The notes: generated from the sequence alone by a model not told the origin. A stretch of 44,412 nucleotides of DNA from a bacterium (GCA_023667365.1 JAMPAG010000016.1:1-44412), one strand, 5' to 3'. Positions 16,190 to 25,471 are shown, numbered from the stretch's first letter. Translations and numbers: made by a program.

Positions 16190-16217
16190 TTGTTTCTTAA
16201 AAATTATGTGGTCTAAT
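16190..16217 (+). promoter_or_regulatory. Possible sigma-A promoter of the two-component/ABC operon
   Basis: TTGTTT (16190-16195) and TCTAAT (16212-16217) are 16 bases apart, 22 bases before the response regulator ATG. Both boxes are imperfect. Confidence 0.35.
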
Positions 16218-16238
16218 TAAGAAAAAGGAGAGGGCAGA

Positions 16239-16943
16239 ATGAGCCGTGTATTGATCTGTGATGATGAAAAAGCAATTGTAGACGCGATCGAAATCTATCT
16301 GACACAGGAAGGATATGAGACGCTGCGTGCGGAGAACGGTGCGGAGGCAGTCAGACTCGTACAGCAGAACGAGGACATTCAGCTTGTGATCTTAGATGTG
16401 ATGATGCCAAAGATGGACGGCATTGCGGCGCTAAAGCGGATCCGGGAAATTTCGGCGGTGCCGGTGCTGATGCTTTCCGCTAAGTCCGAGGATGTGGATA
16501 AGATCGCGGGATTGACGCACGGTGCGGACGATTATGTGACGAAACCCTTCAGCCCGATGGAGCTTCTGGCAAGGGTGCGTTCCCAGATCAGGCGTTATAC
16601 GCTGTTAGGCGGGGAGCATGGGAGCGGGCAGAGCCCGGATAAGCGGCTCAAAAACGGCGGGCTGGAGCTTGACGACGAGAAAAAGCAGGTGTTTGTAGAC
16701 GGGGAAGAGATTCGGTTGACGCCGATGGAATTTCTGATCTTAAAACTGCTCATGGAAAATCCGGGCGTGGTATTTTCTGCGTCCAGAATTTATGAGACGG
16801 TCTGGAAAGAGGATGCTTTTTCTTCCGACAATACGGTAGCGGTACATATCCGCCATCTGCGCGAAAAAATTGAGATCAATCCCAAAGAGCCGCGCTATAT
16901 CAAAGTCGTATGGGGCGTCGGCTATAAGATGGAGAAACAATGA
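16239..16943 (+). CDS. Response regulator, OmpR/PhoB family (VanR-like)
   Basis: This 234-residue transcription factor has a receiver domain (residues 4-115) with acidic pocket D8/D9, phosphoacceptor D53 in LVILDVMMPKMDG, and the conserved K102 in YVTKPFSPMELL. A winged-helix DNA-binding domain follows, from about 145 to the end, with LTPMEFLILKLLMENPGVVFS, TVAVHIRHLREKIE and YIKVVWGVGYKME. The ATG follows AAGGAGAGGGCAGA. The kinase gene begins 19 bases after its stop, so the two form a pair. The operon then carries a secreted protein and an ABC exporter, which are its probable targets. Confidence 0.95.
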   Translation: MSRVLICDDEKAIVDAIEIYLTQEGYETLRAENGAEAVRLVQQNEDIQLVILDVMMPKMDGIAALKRIREISAVPVLMLSAKSEDVDKIAGLTHGADDYVTKPFSPMELLARVRSQIRRYTLLGGEHGSGQSPDKRLKNGGLELDDEKKQVFVDGEEIRLTPMEFLILKLLMENPGVVFSASRIYETVWKEDAFSSDNTVAVHIRHLREKIEINPKEPRYIKVVWGVGYKMEKQ

Positions 16944-16962
16944 GCACAGGGAGGATGAGCAT

Positions 16963-19764
16963 ATGGGCGAACAGAACATGGGGAATCAGACAAAAAATGA
17001 GATAGAAATGCAGACAGGGACGGCATCGGAAAACAGAGATCAGCAACAGACCGAAAATCAGACAGTAAAAGAAAGGCAGGAAGAGCAAAGAAGGCAGGAA
17101 GAGCAAAGGGAGCAAGAAAAGCAAAGAGGGCAAAAAAACGGGAAAACGGAAAAAAAGCAGAAATCAGGTTTCTGGAACAGCAGAAAGTTCCAGAATGCGA
17201 TATGTATGTTCGGACTCCTGCTGATGACGCTCAGCCTGGTGGGGGCATGGCTGTTTGTCATTACCATGGATGTGGATGAGGAAGTATGCTCCTATGGGAT
17301 CGGGAATGTGATCGAGGAGGCCATGACGACGCCTGCGTATACCGACTCATGGCTGTTTGAGGAAACGCTTATGGAGGAAGCGGAAACGCTGGCGGGCGCG
17401 GCGCACGCGCGGAGTTTGTTTGAGACGGACGGCATTTTTGACGAAAATAAAACGATCGATCTCGCGTACGTGGCGATGCTTTATGGGGACGGCGCGGCGG
17501 AAACGGGGATCACCTACCGGGTCGGCGATCTGCTCAACTGGAAAGACCGGGAGTTTCAGACAATCGGGCTTATCCGGCCGCAGTTTGACGCGGTTCTTGC
17601 CAAAAAAGAAGAAGACCCGGATGCGCTTTCTTCATGGGATGAACTGAATCAAATCCTAATGTCCTCCATGGATACGGGATACGCAGTGAATTATCCGCAG
17701 AAGGAATGTATCTATTCGGAAAAAGTATTCCCGACGGACGGCAGAAGTCTGTATGTTCATGCGGACGATCTGGATACGCTGGCGGTATACACGGAATATC
17801 TGGAGCAGCTGATCCGGTTTGTGCGCGGCATGTACGATAAATACGGAAGACTGAACGCACAGGAGGGCAATATCGGGATTGCACGCGTCAACCCGTCCGC
17901 TGGTCTGATTTACTGCAATATGGCTGACTATGAGGGAGCGCGTACAGGCAGTGTGACAGAGATCAATGCGGCGCTTTACGATCATGTGGCGCAAAAAGAA
18001 TATGGGATTGTGCACCATTACGGGACCGGCACGATCCATACCGGGAAGACGGGTATTTCTTTTGACGGGGAAGCACTTTGCAGGACGCTGGGGCTGCGTG
18101 AAGGGGAAAGGCTCTATCTGGTGTTGGACGCGGATTTTACACAACATGATTATTTGTGGCGCATGGGGGAATGGTATCAGGCGGTCAAGAATGTGGCGGC
18201 AGGTGTGATCGCGGCGTTCCTTATCGGTTTCGTCCTTTTTGTGACCGCCTTTGTGCGCAGGACGATGCTGGAAGGCAGAGAGTTACCTCTGCAAGAACCG
18301 CAGGAACTGCCACAGCAGACATCGCAGGCTCTGCAACCGCAGGCTCTGCGGTTGCAGTCTACACAGTTGCAGAAGCCGAGGCTGATCGACCGCTGGTTTA
18401 CGATTGTTCCGCTGGCTGCGATCGTTGCGCTGGTTTTGTGCGCAGCGCTGCCAATCATAATGATGCTGCAGCTCGCGGAGTGGTACTGGTCCTATTATGA
18501 GATTGGAAATACCATCGGGATTTACCTGTGCGGGGGCGGGATTGTTGCTGTCAGTGTGATCGCCGTATTTGTGCTCGCGTCTCTGATACTCTATTGTTAT
18601 TTGGAACTGGTCAATCGGTTAAAAAAGCATACTCTTTACCGGAAGAGCCTGCTGCGGTTTGCACTTTGTCTGATCAAAAAAACGGTGCTTTGGGCTGCCG
18701 GCTGGATGAAAAAGATGTTTGCCTGGATCGGCAGCCGGATCGGGAAATTGGTGAGAGCCGTAGACGGCAAAGTGAAGTGGGCGGTCGGTTATCTGCTGTT
18801 TCTGTTTGTGAACCTGATCGGGGTGCTGATCGGGGTTGACGGGGCGGCGCCGCTGGTCGTTTTGCTTATCATTGCCGATCTTTTCATCGGAGCGGCGGTC
18901 CTCATGTACTTTAAGGAACAGGACGTCCTGCGGAAACATATGGAGGCGACCGTGCAGGGAAACCGCGGGGAAGTGCTTGCGGCGGAGCGGTTTCACGGTG
19001 CGAATCAAAAGACGGCGGAACTTATCAACGATATGGACAGCGGGATCTCCCGTGCAGTCGAGAAATCCATGAAAGACGAGCGGATGCGGACGGAACTGAT
19101 CGCCAATGTGTCCCATGACATCCGCACGCCGCTGACCTCCATTATCAATTACGTCGATCTGTTAAAAAAAGAACCGATGGAATCGGAAAACGCCCGGAAA
19201 TATCTGGAGGTTCTGGATGAAAAATCGGCGCGGTTAAAGCAGTTGACGGAAGATTTGGTCGAGGCAAGCCGGATCACGAGCGGAAACGTATCGGTCGAAA
19301 ATGTGCGTATGAGCGCAGCGGAGCTTGTACAGCAGATCGCGGCGGAATATGAGGAAAAATTTCAGCAGAAAGAGCTGACGCTTGTGCTGAACATGCCCGG
19401 GGACGGAACGGACGATTCCTTTATCGGGGACAGCCGCTATGTGTGGCGCGTGCTTTCCAACTTGTTCAATAATCTGTATAAATACGCGATGCCGCATACA
19501 AGGGTCTACTTCAGCATGTACCGCACGCCGACGCCGACTTTCTGCATGGAACTGAAAAACATTTCCGAATATCCGCTCAATATTTCGCCGGAGGAACTGA
19601 CGGAGCGGTTTGTGCGCGGGGACGCTTCGCGCGGAACGGAGGGAAACGGACTGGGACTTTCCATTGCGCAGAGCCTGATGAATGTGATGCACGGCTCGCT
19701 GGAGATTGTGATAGACGGGGATCTGTTCAAAGTGATCCTGAACTTTCCGGTGCATGCATCCTGA
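16963..19764 (+). CDS. Large multi-pass sensor histidine kinase
   Basis: This 933-residue kinase starts at ATG 16963 after GGGAGG. The first 65 residues are a cytoplasmic, almost uninterrupted Gln/Glu/Lys/Arg-rich tail. A membrane helix (about 75-95), an extracellular domain of about 310 residues and a second helix (about 407-427) follow. Next come a Gln/Pro/Leu-rich linker, two more helices, a short basic segment and a final pair (about 610-655). The catalytic part has a HisKA helix with H718 in NVSHDIRTPLTS, the N-box LSNLFNNLYKYA and GNGLGLSIAQS. It pairs with the preceding regulator. The extracellular domain is not one I recognise. The layout, with at least six helices and an unusually long tail, is much larger than ordinary VanS-type kinases. 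Confidence 0.92.
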   Translation: MGEQNMGNQTKNEIEMQTGTASENRDQQQTENQTVKERQEEQRRQEEQREQEKQRGQKNGKTEKKQKSGFWNSRKFQNAICMFGLLLMTLSLVGAWLFVITMDVDEEVCSYGIGNVIEEAMTTPAYTDSWLFEETLMEEAETLAGAAHARSLFETDGIFDENKTIDLAYVAMLYGDGAAETGITYRVGDLLNWKDREFQTIGLIRPQFDAVLAKKEEDPDALSSWDELNQILMSSMDTGYAVNYPQKECIYSEKVFPTDGRSLYVHADDLDTLAVYTEYLEQLIRFVRGMYDKYGRLNAQEGNIGIARVNPSAGLIYCNMADYEGARTGSVTEINAALYDHVAQKEYGIVHHYGTGTIHTGKTGISFDGEALCRTLGLREGERLYLVLDADFTQHDYLWRMGEWYQAVKNVAAGVIAAFLIGFVLFVTAFVRRTMLEGRELPLQEPQELPQQTSQALQPQALRLQSTQLQKPRLIDRWFTIVPLAAIVALVLCAALPIIMMLQLAEWYWSYYEIGNTIGIYLCGGGIVAVSVIAVFVLASLILYCYLELVNRLKKHTLYRKSLLRFALCLIKKTVLWAAGWMKKMFAWIGSRIGKLVRAVDGKVKWAVGYLLFLFVNLIGVLIGVDGAAPLVVLLIIADLFIGAAVLMYFKEQDVLRKHMEATVQGNRGEVLAAERFHGANQKTAELINDMDSGISRAVEKSMKDERMRTELIANVSHDIRTPLTSIINYVDLLKKEPMESENARKYLEVLDEKSARLKQLTEDLVEASRITSGNVSVENVRMSAAELVQQIAAEYEEKFQQKELTLVLNMPGDGTDDSFIGDSRYVWRVLSNLFNNLYKYAMPHTRVYFSMYRTPTPTFCMELKNISEYPLNISPEELTERFVRGDASRGTEGNGLGLSIAQSLMNVMHGSLEIVIDGDLFKVILNFPVHAS
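18331..18357 (+). repeat. Perfect 12-bp inverted repeat inside the kinase linker
   Basis: CTGCAACCGCAG (18331-18342) and CTGCGGTTGCAG (18346-18357) are exact reverse complements with a three-base loop. They lie in the Gln-rich linker-coding part of the kinase gene. Confidence 0.85.
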
Positions 19765-19824
19765 CAGAGAATTTGAGAAAAAAAGAAAGCGGTGATGACT
19801 GCGGTGTCAAAGTGGAGGAAAAAC

Positions 19825-21187
19825 ATGCCGGGGAATACCATGCAGAAAAAGTTATTGGCGATTACCGCATGCATGATTGCGGCGCTTGCGGCAGTGGGAA
19901 TTTTCATTACCATCCGGCAGTCCGGTCAGCGGCGGCGGATCGAACAGATATTGCGTAACGAGGACGGACAGGAGCAGGCGGCGCACGGGCAGAACACAGG
20001 AAATCAGGTTTCAGAAGGCTCATCTGCGGGCGGACAATCGGAGGGGAACCCGCCCGCAGCGGGGCAGGACGCCGTGCAGGTTGTTTCGCTTGAAACGGTC
20101 AGGCGGGAGGCGGAGACCCTGATTGCGGCAGGAAGAAACGGGGTCTACCGCAATCTGGAGTTTCAGGAGATCGTTCCGCTTATTCCTGCGGGAGACCGGA
20201 TTTATCGGATCCGGGTCTCTACACCGGCGTCGAAGAAGCCGATGACGGAAAAGGATCTGCAACAGGTGGTCGATATGATGCAGGCATTTTTCGAGGAACC
20301 GGTCGATGAAACGAAAATTGAGGCAATTCCGTATTACGGCAGCAGCGTCGATACGATTCTGGTGTCGGAACTGCGCGGGGAACTACAAAATCAAAATGAA
20401 GCATATACCGGAACGGACTATGTCTTTTTATACCGGGATCATTGGGAGGAGGGAAAACGCGCGCAGATCATCAGTTCCGCGGCAATCTCGCTCATGATCG
20501 ACAACATTGATGTAGAGGAACCGTATCCGGTGGAACTGCCGGAACCGATCTGCTATTATCCGGGGGCGGTGGACGGAAGCCTGGAGGATGTTTATGAAAC
20601 AGCGGGGGGAGAACTGTCTGTGAAAGAAGCGATCGAACAGACGGAAGCCTATTTTAATGAGGGATGCCCGGTCGCGGACACCCTGCCGGACGGGATGACG
20701 TATCGGGTTTCCAGAGTATTCATTTCGGGGATGTCGGACGGGACGTATGCATTTGAGGTGGAGCTTCGAAGAGCCTACAGGGGCGTTCTCTTTCAAGGGG
20801 ACGCACGCAGTCAAGCGCACGGTCAGGATCATGCCGCAGAGCGGATGTATGACCTGACGCACGCCGTGTTGGGCGGTGAAAATCGGATTATTGATTTCGG
20901 TGGGATTTCCCTGAACGATCAGGTGGAGGAAATCGAGGAGATCACGGAAATTGTATCGTTGGAGAAAGCGGCGGAATACATTTCCCAAGAAAATTGGCGA
21001 CCATACTGTTTATACCGTTCTGGAGATTGAATTGATTTACGACGGAAGACGAGTTTTGGAAGGGAACGGGAGTGATGAACTGTCTCCGGTGTGGATGTTT
21101 CTTACGCGGAACCGGACAAACGACAGAGAAGTCCGCTTTTATGTGGACGCGTTGACCGGTGAAGTCAGCAGCTTAAAAATGGAGTGA
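19825..21187 (+). pseudogene. Secreted/membrane-anchored protein of the kinase operon, frameshifted near 20990
   Basis: ATG 19825 (GGAGG six bases upstream) begins a protein with one N-terminal membrane helix (AITACMIAALAAVGIFITI), a Gly/Gln/Ser linker and a long extracellular part. The frame ends at 21030 with WRPYCLYRSGD. The next frame continues convincingly as IGDHTVYTVLEIELIYDG ... FYVDALTGEVSSLKME to 21185-21187. Removing one A from the run at 20990-20993 joins them as SQEIGDHTVYTV, giving about 453 residues. The C-terminal end, with VDALTGEV, resembles PepSY-like or YycH/YycI-like sensor accessory domains; that is suggestive only. Gene order says it serves the kinase or the ABC exporter. 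The defect may be a true mutation or a sequence error. Confidence 0.7.
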
Positions 21188-21197
21188 GTATGGGAAA

Positions 21198-22025
21198 ATG
21201 AAAAAAGCAGGGAATCTGTTCTGGCTGGAACTGAAAAGAACCGTGGGAAGCGCCGGGTTTGTTCTGTTGATTCTGGCGGTGACGACGATGTGCGTTCTCA
21301 TTCCCGTCACGTTGGATGACGGCACATCCGTAAACTGTCTCACCGCATTTTTTACGATGTCCGGGGAAGCGGTTCGGGCGGGGCGCGCTTTGAATGTGGG
21401 GAATATTCTGTGGCAGATTGCAAGCGGGTATTTTGTTATGTTTACGCCCATGCTGGTGAGTATCAGCCTGCTTCCGATTTTGTGCGGAGAAAAAGAGAGC
21501 GGCGCATTTCGGTTTCTGTTGTACCGAAGCGGCAAGAAACAGCAGGCAGTCGGAACCTTTTTGGCGTGTGTGCTCTGCGGCGGCGTTCTCATGGCGGCGG
21601 GGTATCTGCTTTTTGCGGGAGTCCTGATCGTGCATTCTTTTGCGCTGTCCGGCAGTGCCGGTGGTATGCAGGTCATAAAGGAGACGGGAATTCTGATCCT
21701 CACCAAGGCGGCAGAGGTCTTTACGTTTAGGATGATGTGTGCAGTGTGGACGTATCTGACCGCCGTATTTGTGAGAAACCGCTATTTGTTAGCGAGTATT
21801 CCTTATCTTGTGCTTTGGTTTCTGGAACGCCGTGCTAACGGCATGGATTTCAGCAGCGTGACGGAACACTGGTGGCGCAGGCTGTACGTGCAGGTGTTTG
21901 GCGGGCTGGTATTCAGTAATCTTGGTTACATGTTTCAAACGCTGGCTGTTTATACGGTGATCGGTGCGGGCGTTGTCTGTCTGCATCTTGCGATGCAGAA
22001 GAGGAGGACGGATTGTGGAATGTAG
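21198..22025 (+). CDS. ABC-2 type permease subunit
   Basis: This 275-residue membrane protein has about six helices. The loop LCGEKESGAFRFLLYRSGKKQ is the typical cytoplasmic E-x-x-x-G loop of ABC-2 permeases involved in export of peptides or in bacitracin-type resistance. The ATG lies 10 bases after the stop of the frameshifted gene, within reach of GAGTATGGGAAA. Its end overlaps the next permease gene by 11 bases, so the two are translated together. No other domain is seen. Substrate unknown. Confidence 0.85.
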   Translation: MKKAGNLFWLELKRTVGSAGFVLLILAVTTMCVLIPVTLDDGTSVNCLTAFFTMSGEAVRAGRALNVGNILWQIASGYFVMFTPMLVSISLLPILCGEKESGAFRFLLYRSGKKQQAVGTFLACVLCGGVLMAAGYLLFAGVLIVHSFALSGSAGGMQVIKETGILILTKAAEVFTFRMMCAVWTYLTAVFVRNRYLLASIPYLVLWFLERRANGMDFSSVTEHWWRRLYVQVFGGLVFSNLGYMFQTLAVYTVIGAGVVCLHLAMQKRRTDCGM

Positions 22026-22884
22026 AGAGGAAAAGAGGAAGGGGCATTCCGGTGTTGTTTTTTCAATTGCGCGGAACGAATATCTCAGATGGATCTGTAA
22101 TCCGAGGGTCATCCTGTTTTTGGTTATGATGCTCTTTTTGGAGACCTATGTGGCGGAGGGGATGATCGCGCACAGTGAAACAATGGGAAAACCGTTCGGC
22201 GTGTTTGAAATTTTCATTGCGGTAACGAACAGTACGGAATTGTGCAACGTGGTTCCGGCAGTCTATCTGCTGCTGATTGGCGATTTTCCGCGCAAGGACG
22301 GCAATACGCTGCTCTATGTACACCGGGCAGGCAGATATGACTGGCTGCTGGGACAGATTTTGACGGCTGTTTTCTGCATCCTGACGTATGTGGGAGCGAT
22401 TCTTTTGGGATGTGCGCTTATGGGAGCGGGACACTGCTTTATCGGGAATCAATGGAGCGATGTGGCGACAAAATATCAGACTCTGTTTCCGTATGACTGG
22501 GAGACAACCGTGTCGTCCATGATTACGGAACGCCTGTACAATCATTTTGGACCGTATCAGGCGCTCGGGTATTCCGTCAGCCTGCTGTTCGGATTCTTAT
22601 TTTTTCTTACGATGTTGAAACTGTTATTTTTCCTAAAGGGGAAACCGACCGTGGGCGTGGCGGCGGGCGGATGCCTGATCGGATTCGGATGGATTTTCTG
22701 CGTGCTGGAATTGAAAATGAAATGGATTTTTCCGCTGCCCCACGCGATCGAGTGGCAGCATTACGATGAAATCTTCCGCTTCACGACGGTTTCTCTGGGA
22801 CAGTCCTATCTTTACTTCGCGATTGTAAGTCTGGTGCTGATCTTTTGCAGCCTGATTGTCGTAGAACGGTATGATTTCGGTTAG
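22015..22884 (+). CDS. Second ABC-2 type permease subunit
   Basis: This 289-residue membrane protein has about six to seven helices. GTG 22015 is chosen because GAGGAGG lies just upstream and it overlaps the first permease by 11 bases; an ATG at 21964 would run far into that gene. The mid-protein segment LIGDFPRKDGNTLLYVHRAGR matches the cytoplasmic loop of ABC-2 permeases and sits in the same place as the EKESG loop in the preceding subunit, so the two probably form a heterodimer. A 112-base gap without a recognisable terminator leads to the ATPase. Confidence 0.83.
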   Translation: MECREEKRKGHSGVVFSIARNEYLRWICNPRVILFLVMMLFLETYVAEGMIAHSETMGKPFGVFEIFIAVTNSTELCNVVPAVYLLLIGDFPRKDGNTLLYVHRAGRYDWLLGQILTAVFCILTYVGAILLGCALMGAGHCFIGNQWSDVATKYQTLFPYDWETTVSSMITERLYNHFGPYQALGYSVSLLFGFLFFLTMLKLLFFLKGKPTVGVAAGGCLIGFGWIFCVLELKMKWIFPLPHAIEWQHYDEIFRFTTVSLGQSYLYFAIVSLVLIFCSLIVVERYDFG

Positions 22885-22996
22885 GCGGAGCGGGAAATTT
22901 GGATAGGGAAATATAGATAGAGAACCTTCGGATGGAGAAACACGGATCGGAAGGCAGAAAACCGGAATAAGAGAAATAGCGGACAGGAGACGGCAT

Positions 22997-23653
22997 ATGG
23001 GTGAAAAAACGACATCGGAGATCAGTGTCAGACATGTGAGTCTGGTCTTAGAAAAAACGGTTATCCTTGACGACGTGTGTATGGAAATGGAACAGGGAAA
23101 TATTTACGGACTGGTCGGAAGAAACGGTTCGGGAAAAACCGTGCTGATGAAGTGCATCTGCGGTTTTGTAAGACCGACAAGCGGCGAAATCGCAGTGCGG
23201 GGCAGGCTGGTGGGAAAGGACGTGGATTTTCCGGAGAACATGGGGATCATGATCGAAAATCCGGGATTTATCCCTTATTACAGCGGAATGAAAAACTTAA
23301 CAATGCTTGCGTCACTGAACCGGAAAATCGGCAGGCGGCAAATCGAAGAGACCATGCGGCTTGTCGGGCTTGATCCGGGGTTGAAGCGGCATGTGCAGAA
23401 ATATTCGCTGGGAATGAAGCAGCGGCTTGGGATTGCGCAGGCGGTTATGGAGGATCCGGATATTCTGATTTTAGACGAGCCGATGAACGGTCTGGATAAA
23501 GAGGGGGCGGAGGACATGCGGGCGCTGTTTCTTTCCTTAAAGGAGCAGGGAAAGACCCTCGTGATCGCAAGCCATAGTCGGGAAGATATTGACCGGCTCT
23601 GCGATCACGTGTGGGAAATGGAGCATGGGAAAAGCCATTACCATTCTCTTTGA
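22997..23653 (+). CDS. ABC transporter ATP-binding protein
   Basis: This 218-residue ATPase has Walker A GRNGSGKT (about 40-47), signature YSLGMKQRLGIAQAV, Walker B DILILDEPMNGLD and the switch His in IASHSREDI. The ATG follows CAGGAGACGGCAT. It is shorter than BcrA-like ATPases (about 300 residues) because it lacks the extra C-terminal part. It forms an exporter with the two upstream permeases. The 3' end overlaps the convergent lipoprotein gene by 16 bases (23638-23653), leaving no room for a classical terminator. Confidence 0.92.
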   Translation: MGEKTTSEISVRHVSLVLEKTVILDDVCMEMEQGNIYGLVGRNGSGKTVLMKCICGFVRPTSGEIAVRGRLVGKDVDFPENMGIMIENPGFIPYYSGMKNLTMLASLNRKIGRRQIEETMRLVGLDPGLKRHVQKYSLGMKQRLGIAQAVMEDPDILILDEPMNGLDKEGAEDMRALFLSLKEQGKTLVIASHSREDIDRLCDHVWEMEHGKSHYHSL

Positions 23654-24978
23654 AGGTCCATATCCCATTCGATGGAGAACGGTCCGTTGGACTGGGATTC
23701 CATGCTGTCGATGACCTCTGCACGCGCCGCGGCGCTGCTTCCGGCATCCTCTAAAGATTCTTCCGCCCAATAGGAATATCCGTAAAGATAGCTCCGGTTA
23801 AAGTCATGCCAGGAATCAAAAAGCGTCTGCGCTTTTTGTGCCGCTTCCAGAATTTTATCCATTGCTTCTTCATAAGTGCAGTATCCAGCCGCATAGCCGA
23901 AACTCATAATGGTTCCCACCCGGCTTAAATCCCATGCGGCGATGGCGCCCTCGCCATAAGCGGTCCAGGCGTCATAAGCCGCCAGCAGGCTGACGTAAGA
24001 TCCCATATCCAGATTCTCTTCCTGCAGCCCTGCATCAAAGGCATCGCGGTCTGTTTCGCTGGTTCCGTTAAATTCCTGCAGAAACGCCAAAGCATCCTGA
24101 TTGTGTCCTTCATCCATCAGCCAGTCCGCCATTTCCATCAAGTCGGCGGTGTTTTCCACGCCCCAGCTGGCGGACAGACTCTGACGCGCCTGAAAAGACA
24201 GCGATTCAAGCTGACTTTCCTCCGCTCCCGACTCTGCCAGTAGCTTAAAGGTTTCCCTAAGATTGGTTCCGTTGATGGAATCCAGAACCACGGTCATGCT
24301 GTTGATAAAGTCATTGGTTCCCGCCTGTCTTGCGGCTCCGTCCAGAACTTCCAAAGCGAGAACCTGTCTTGCCTCTTCCACATCATCACCATTTCCGATG
24401 AGAACAATAGCAAAATAGCAGGACGCAGATTCCGCATAATATCCATAGGCGTCTCCGCGGCTTGCGCCGCTCCATGCCGTGCCTTCCAGAGCGTAACACT
24501 GATCGGCGCCTTCGGCGGAAGGCGCATCAGTCTCCTCCCAAGTCACCGTCACACCGGAGCCGTCAAAAAGCAGATGGTTAATATGATCCGCATAGTCTTC
24601 CAGACTTTCCACATCGTCGGGATTGCCCGGGATCGCTGATTTGGAGCTTCCAAGAGAGATCGCGGAAAAGCTGCTCCGGTCGGAACCGCCTGCCAGTTCC
24701 ATCATGGTGGAGCCTGCCTGAAATATCATATCTGACTGGGTAAGATTTTCTAACAGAATCACCTGATAAGTTCCGTCCGAGGAAAGATATACCTGCGAAG
24801 CGGGAAGCGGTTCTGTTGTCTGCGGTTCGTCCTGCGTATCGTTTGAAGCGGACGTGTCGTTAGTGCCGGAAAACGAATTGCCGCCGGAAGCGGTATCCGA
24901 CGGTTCTTTGGCGTCTCCGCAGGCCGTAAGCGCGAGCCCAAGGAGCCCTGCCAGCAATAACAGTTTGCTCTTTTTCAT
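23638..24978 (-). CDS. Lipoprotein with C-terminal DUF1266 domain
   Basis: This 446-residue protein has a lipoprotein signal peptide with lipobox LTAC and lipidated Cys at position 20, then a Ser/Thr/Asn/Asp-rich linker to about 60. The middle (about 60-215) has an alternating sequence of unknown fold. The last 180 residues fit DUF1266: WLMDEGHNQDALAFLQEF, then WDLSRVGTIMSFGYAAGYCT, and SWHDFNRSYLYGYSYW. DUF1266 proteins are generally soluble proteins of unknown function, so a surface-anchored form is unusual. The ATG follows GAGG (GAGGTACAAAAGC on the minus strand). It is monocistronic, convergent with the ABC ATPase. Confidence 0.82.
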   Translation of the reverse strand: MKKSKLLLLAGLLGLALTACGDAKEPSDTASGGNSFSGTNDTSASNDTQDEPQTTEPLPASQVYLSSDGTYQVILLENLTQSDMIFQAGSTMMELAGGSDRSSFSAISLGSSKSAIPGNPDDVESLEDYADHINHLLFDGSGVTVTWEETDAPSAEGADQCYALEGTAWSGASRGDAYGYYAESASCYFAIVLIGNGDDVEEARQVLALEVLDGAARQAGTNDFINSMTVVLDSINGTNLRETFKLLAESGAEESQLESLSFQARQSLSASWGVENTADLMEMADWLMDEGHNQDALAFLQEFNGTSETDRDAFDAGLQEENLDMGSYVSLLAAYDAWTAYGEGAIAAWDLSRVGTIMSFGYAAGYCTYEEAMDKILEAAQKAQTLFDSWHDFNRSYLYGYSYWAEESLEDAGSSAAARAEVIDSMESQSNGPFSIEWDMDLQREW

Positions 24979-25081
24979 GCTTTTGTACCTCTTTTTCTTT
25001 TCTATTTTTTCTTTTCTATAATTTTCTGTATGACGGGAACTGCGGTAAAAAATGCGGCAAACGCCATACCCAACGCCGATA

Positions 25082-25090
25082 ATTATACCA
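25082..25090 (-). promoter_or_regulatory. Extended -10 promoter of the lipoprotein gene
   Basis: On the minus strand TGGTATAAT gives a TGN extended -10 with a perfect TATAAT (plus 25082-25087). A weak -35, TGGCAG, lies 17 bases upstream. The leader to the ATG would be about 100 bases. Confidence 0.45.
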
Positions 25091-25137
25091 TGTTTGGGAA
25101 GGCGCTGCCACTTGTTTTAGAAGATTTGTAAGTTTTA

Positions 25138-25167
25138 TTGAACTTGCCGGCGGGATTGTGATACAAT
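25138..25167 (+). promoter_or_regulatory. Possible promoter upstream of the 79-bp repeats
   Basis: TTGAAC (25138-25143) and TACAAT (25162-25167, with a TGA extension before it) are 18 bases apart. It would transcribe through the tandem repeats towards the diguanylate cyclase. Confidence 0.4.
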
Positions 25168-25221
25168 GTCCGCAAAGGGCAGTGCCAAGTGAACGAAGAA
25201 ACAGATACCGGGCTCTTCGGT

Positions 25222-25392
25222 GACATGATATAATGAGCGAAAGTGAGAAGAATGCACTTGTGCATTCGGTAAACGGCGAATGTCGATCATGAATCGCAGA
25301 TTCATGATATAATGGGCGAAAGCGAGAAGAATGAGTCTGCGCATTCGGCGAACGGCGAATGTCGATCATGAATCGCAGATTCATGATATAAT
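25222..25392 (+). repeat. Tandem 79-bp repeats, each ending in a promoter-like TGATATAAT
   Basis: TATAAT occurs at 25229-25234, 25308-25313 and 25387-25392, an exact 79-bp period, each preceded by TGA (extended -10). The last two are directly preceded by ATCATGAAT-CGCAG-ATTCATGAT, a perfect 9-bp inverted repeat at 25286-25308 and 25365-25387, whose right arm shares the first T of TATAAT. The spacer in each unit contains GAGAAGAATG and CGGCGAATGTCG. The region fills most of the gap between the divergent lipoprotein and diguanylate cyclase genes (24979-25471). Confidence 0.85.
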
Positions 25393-25471
25393 GAATGCAG
25401 GCGGGGACGATCGGCGGATGCCGGTCAGGAATCGCAGATACACGGTTTGGAGATCAAGGGGGGAGATACTT

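Noticed and set aside
25331..25471. Longer start for the diguanylate cyclase
   Set aside because: The added 47 residues would be translated from the 79-bp repeats; ATG 25472 has a strong ribosome site and precedes the signal-anchor helix.
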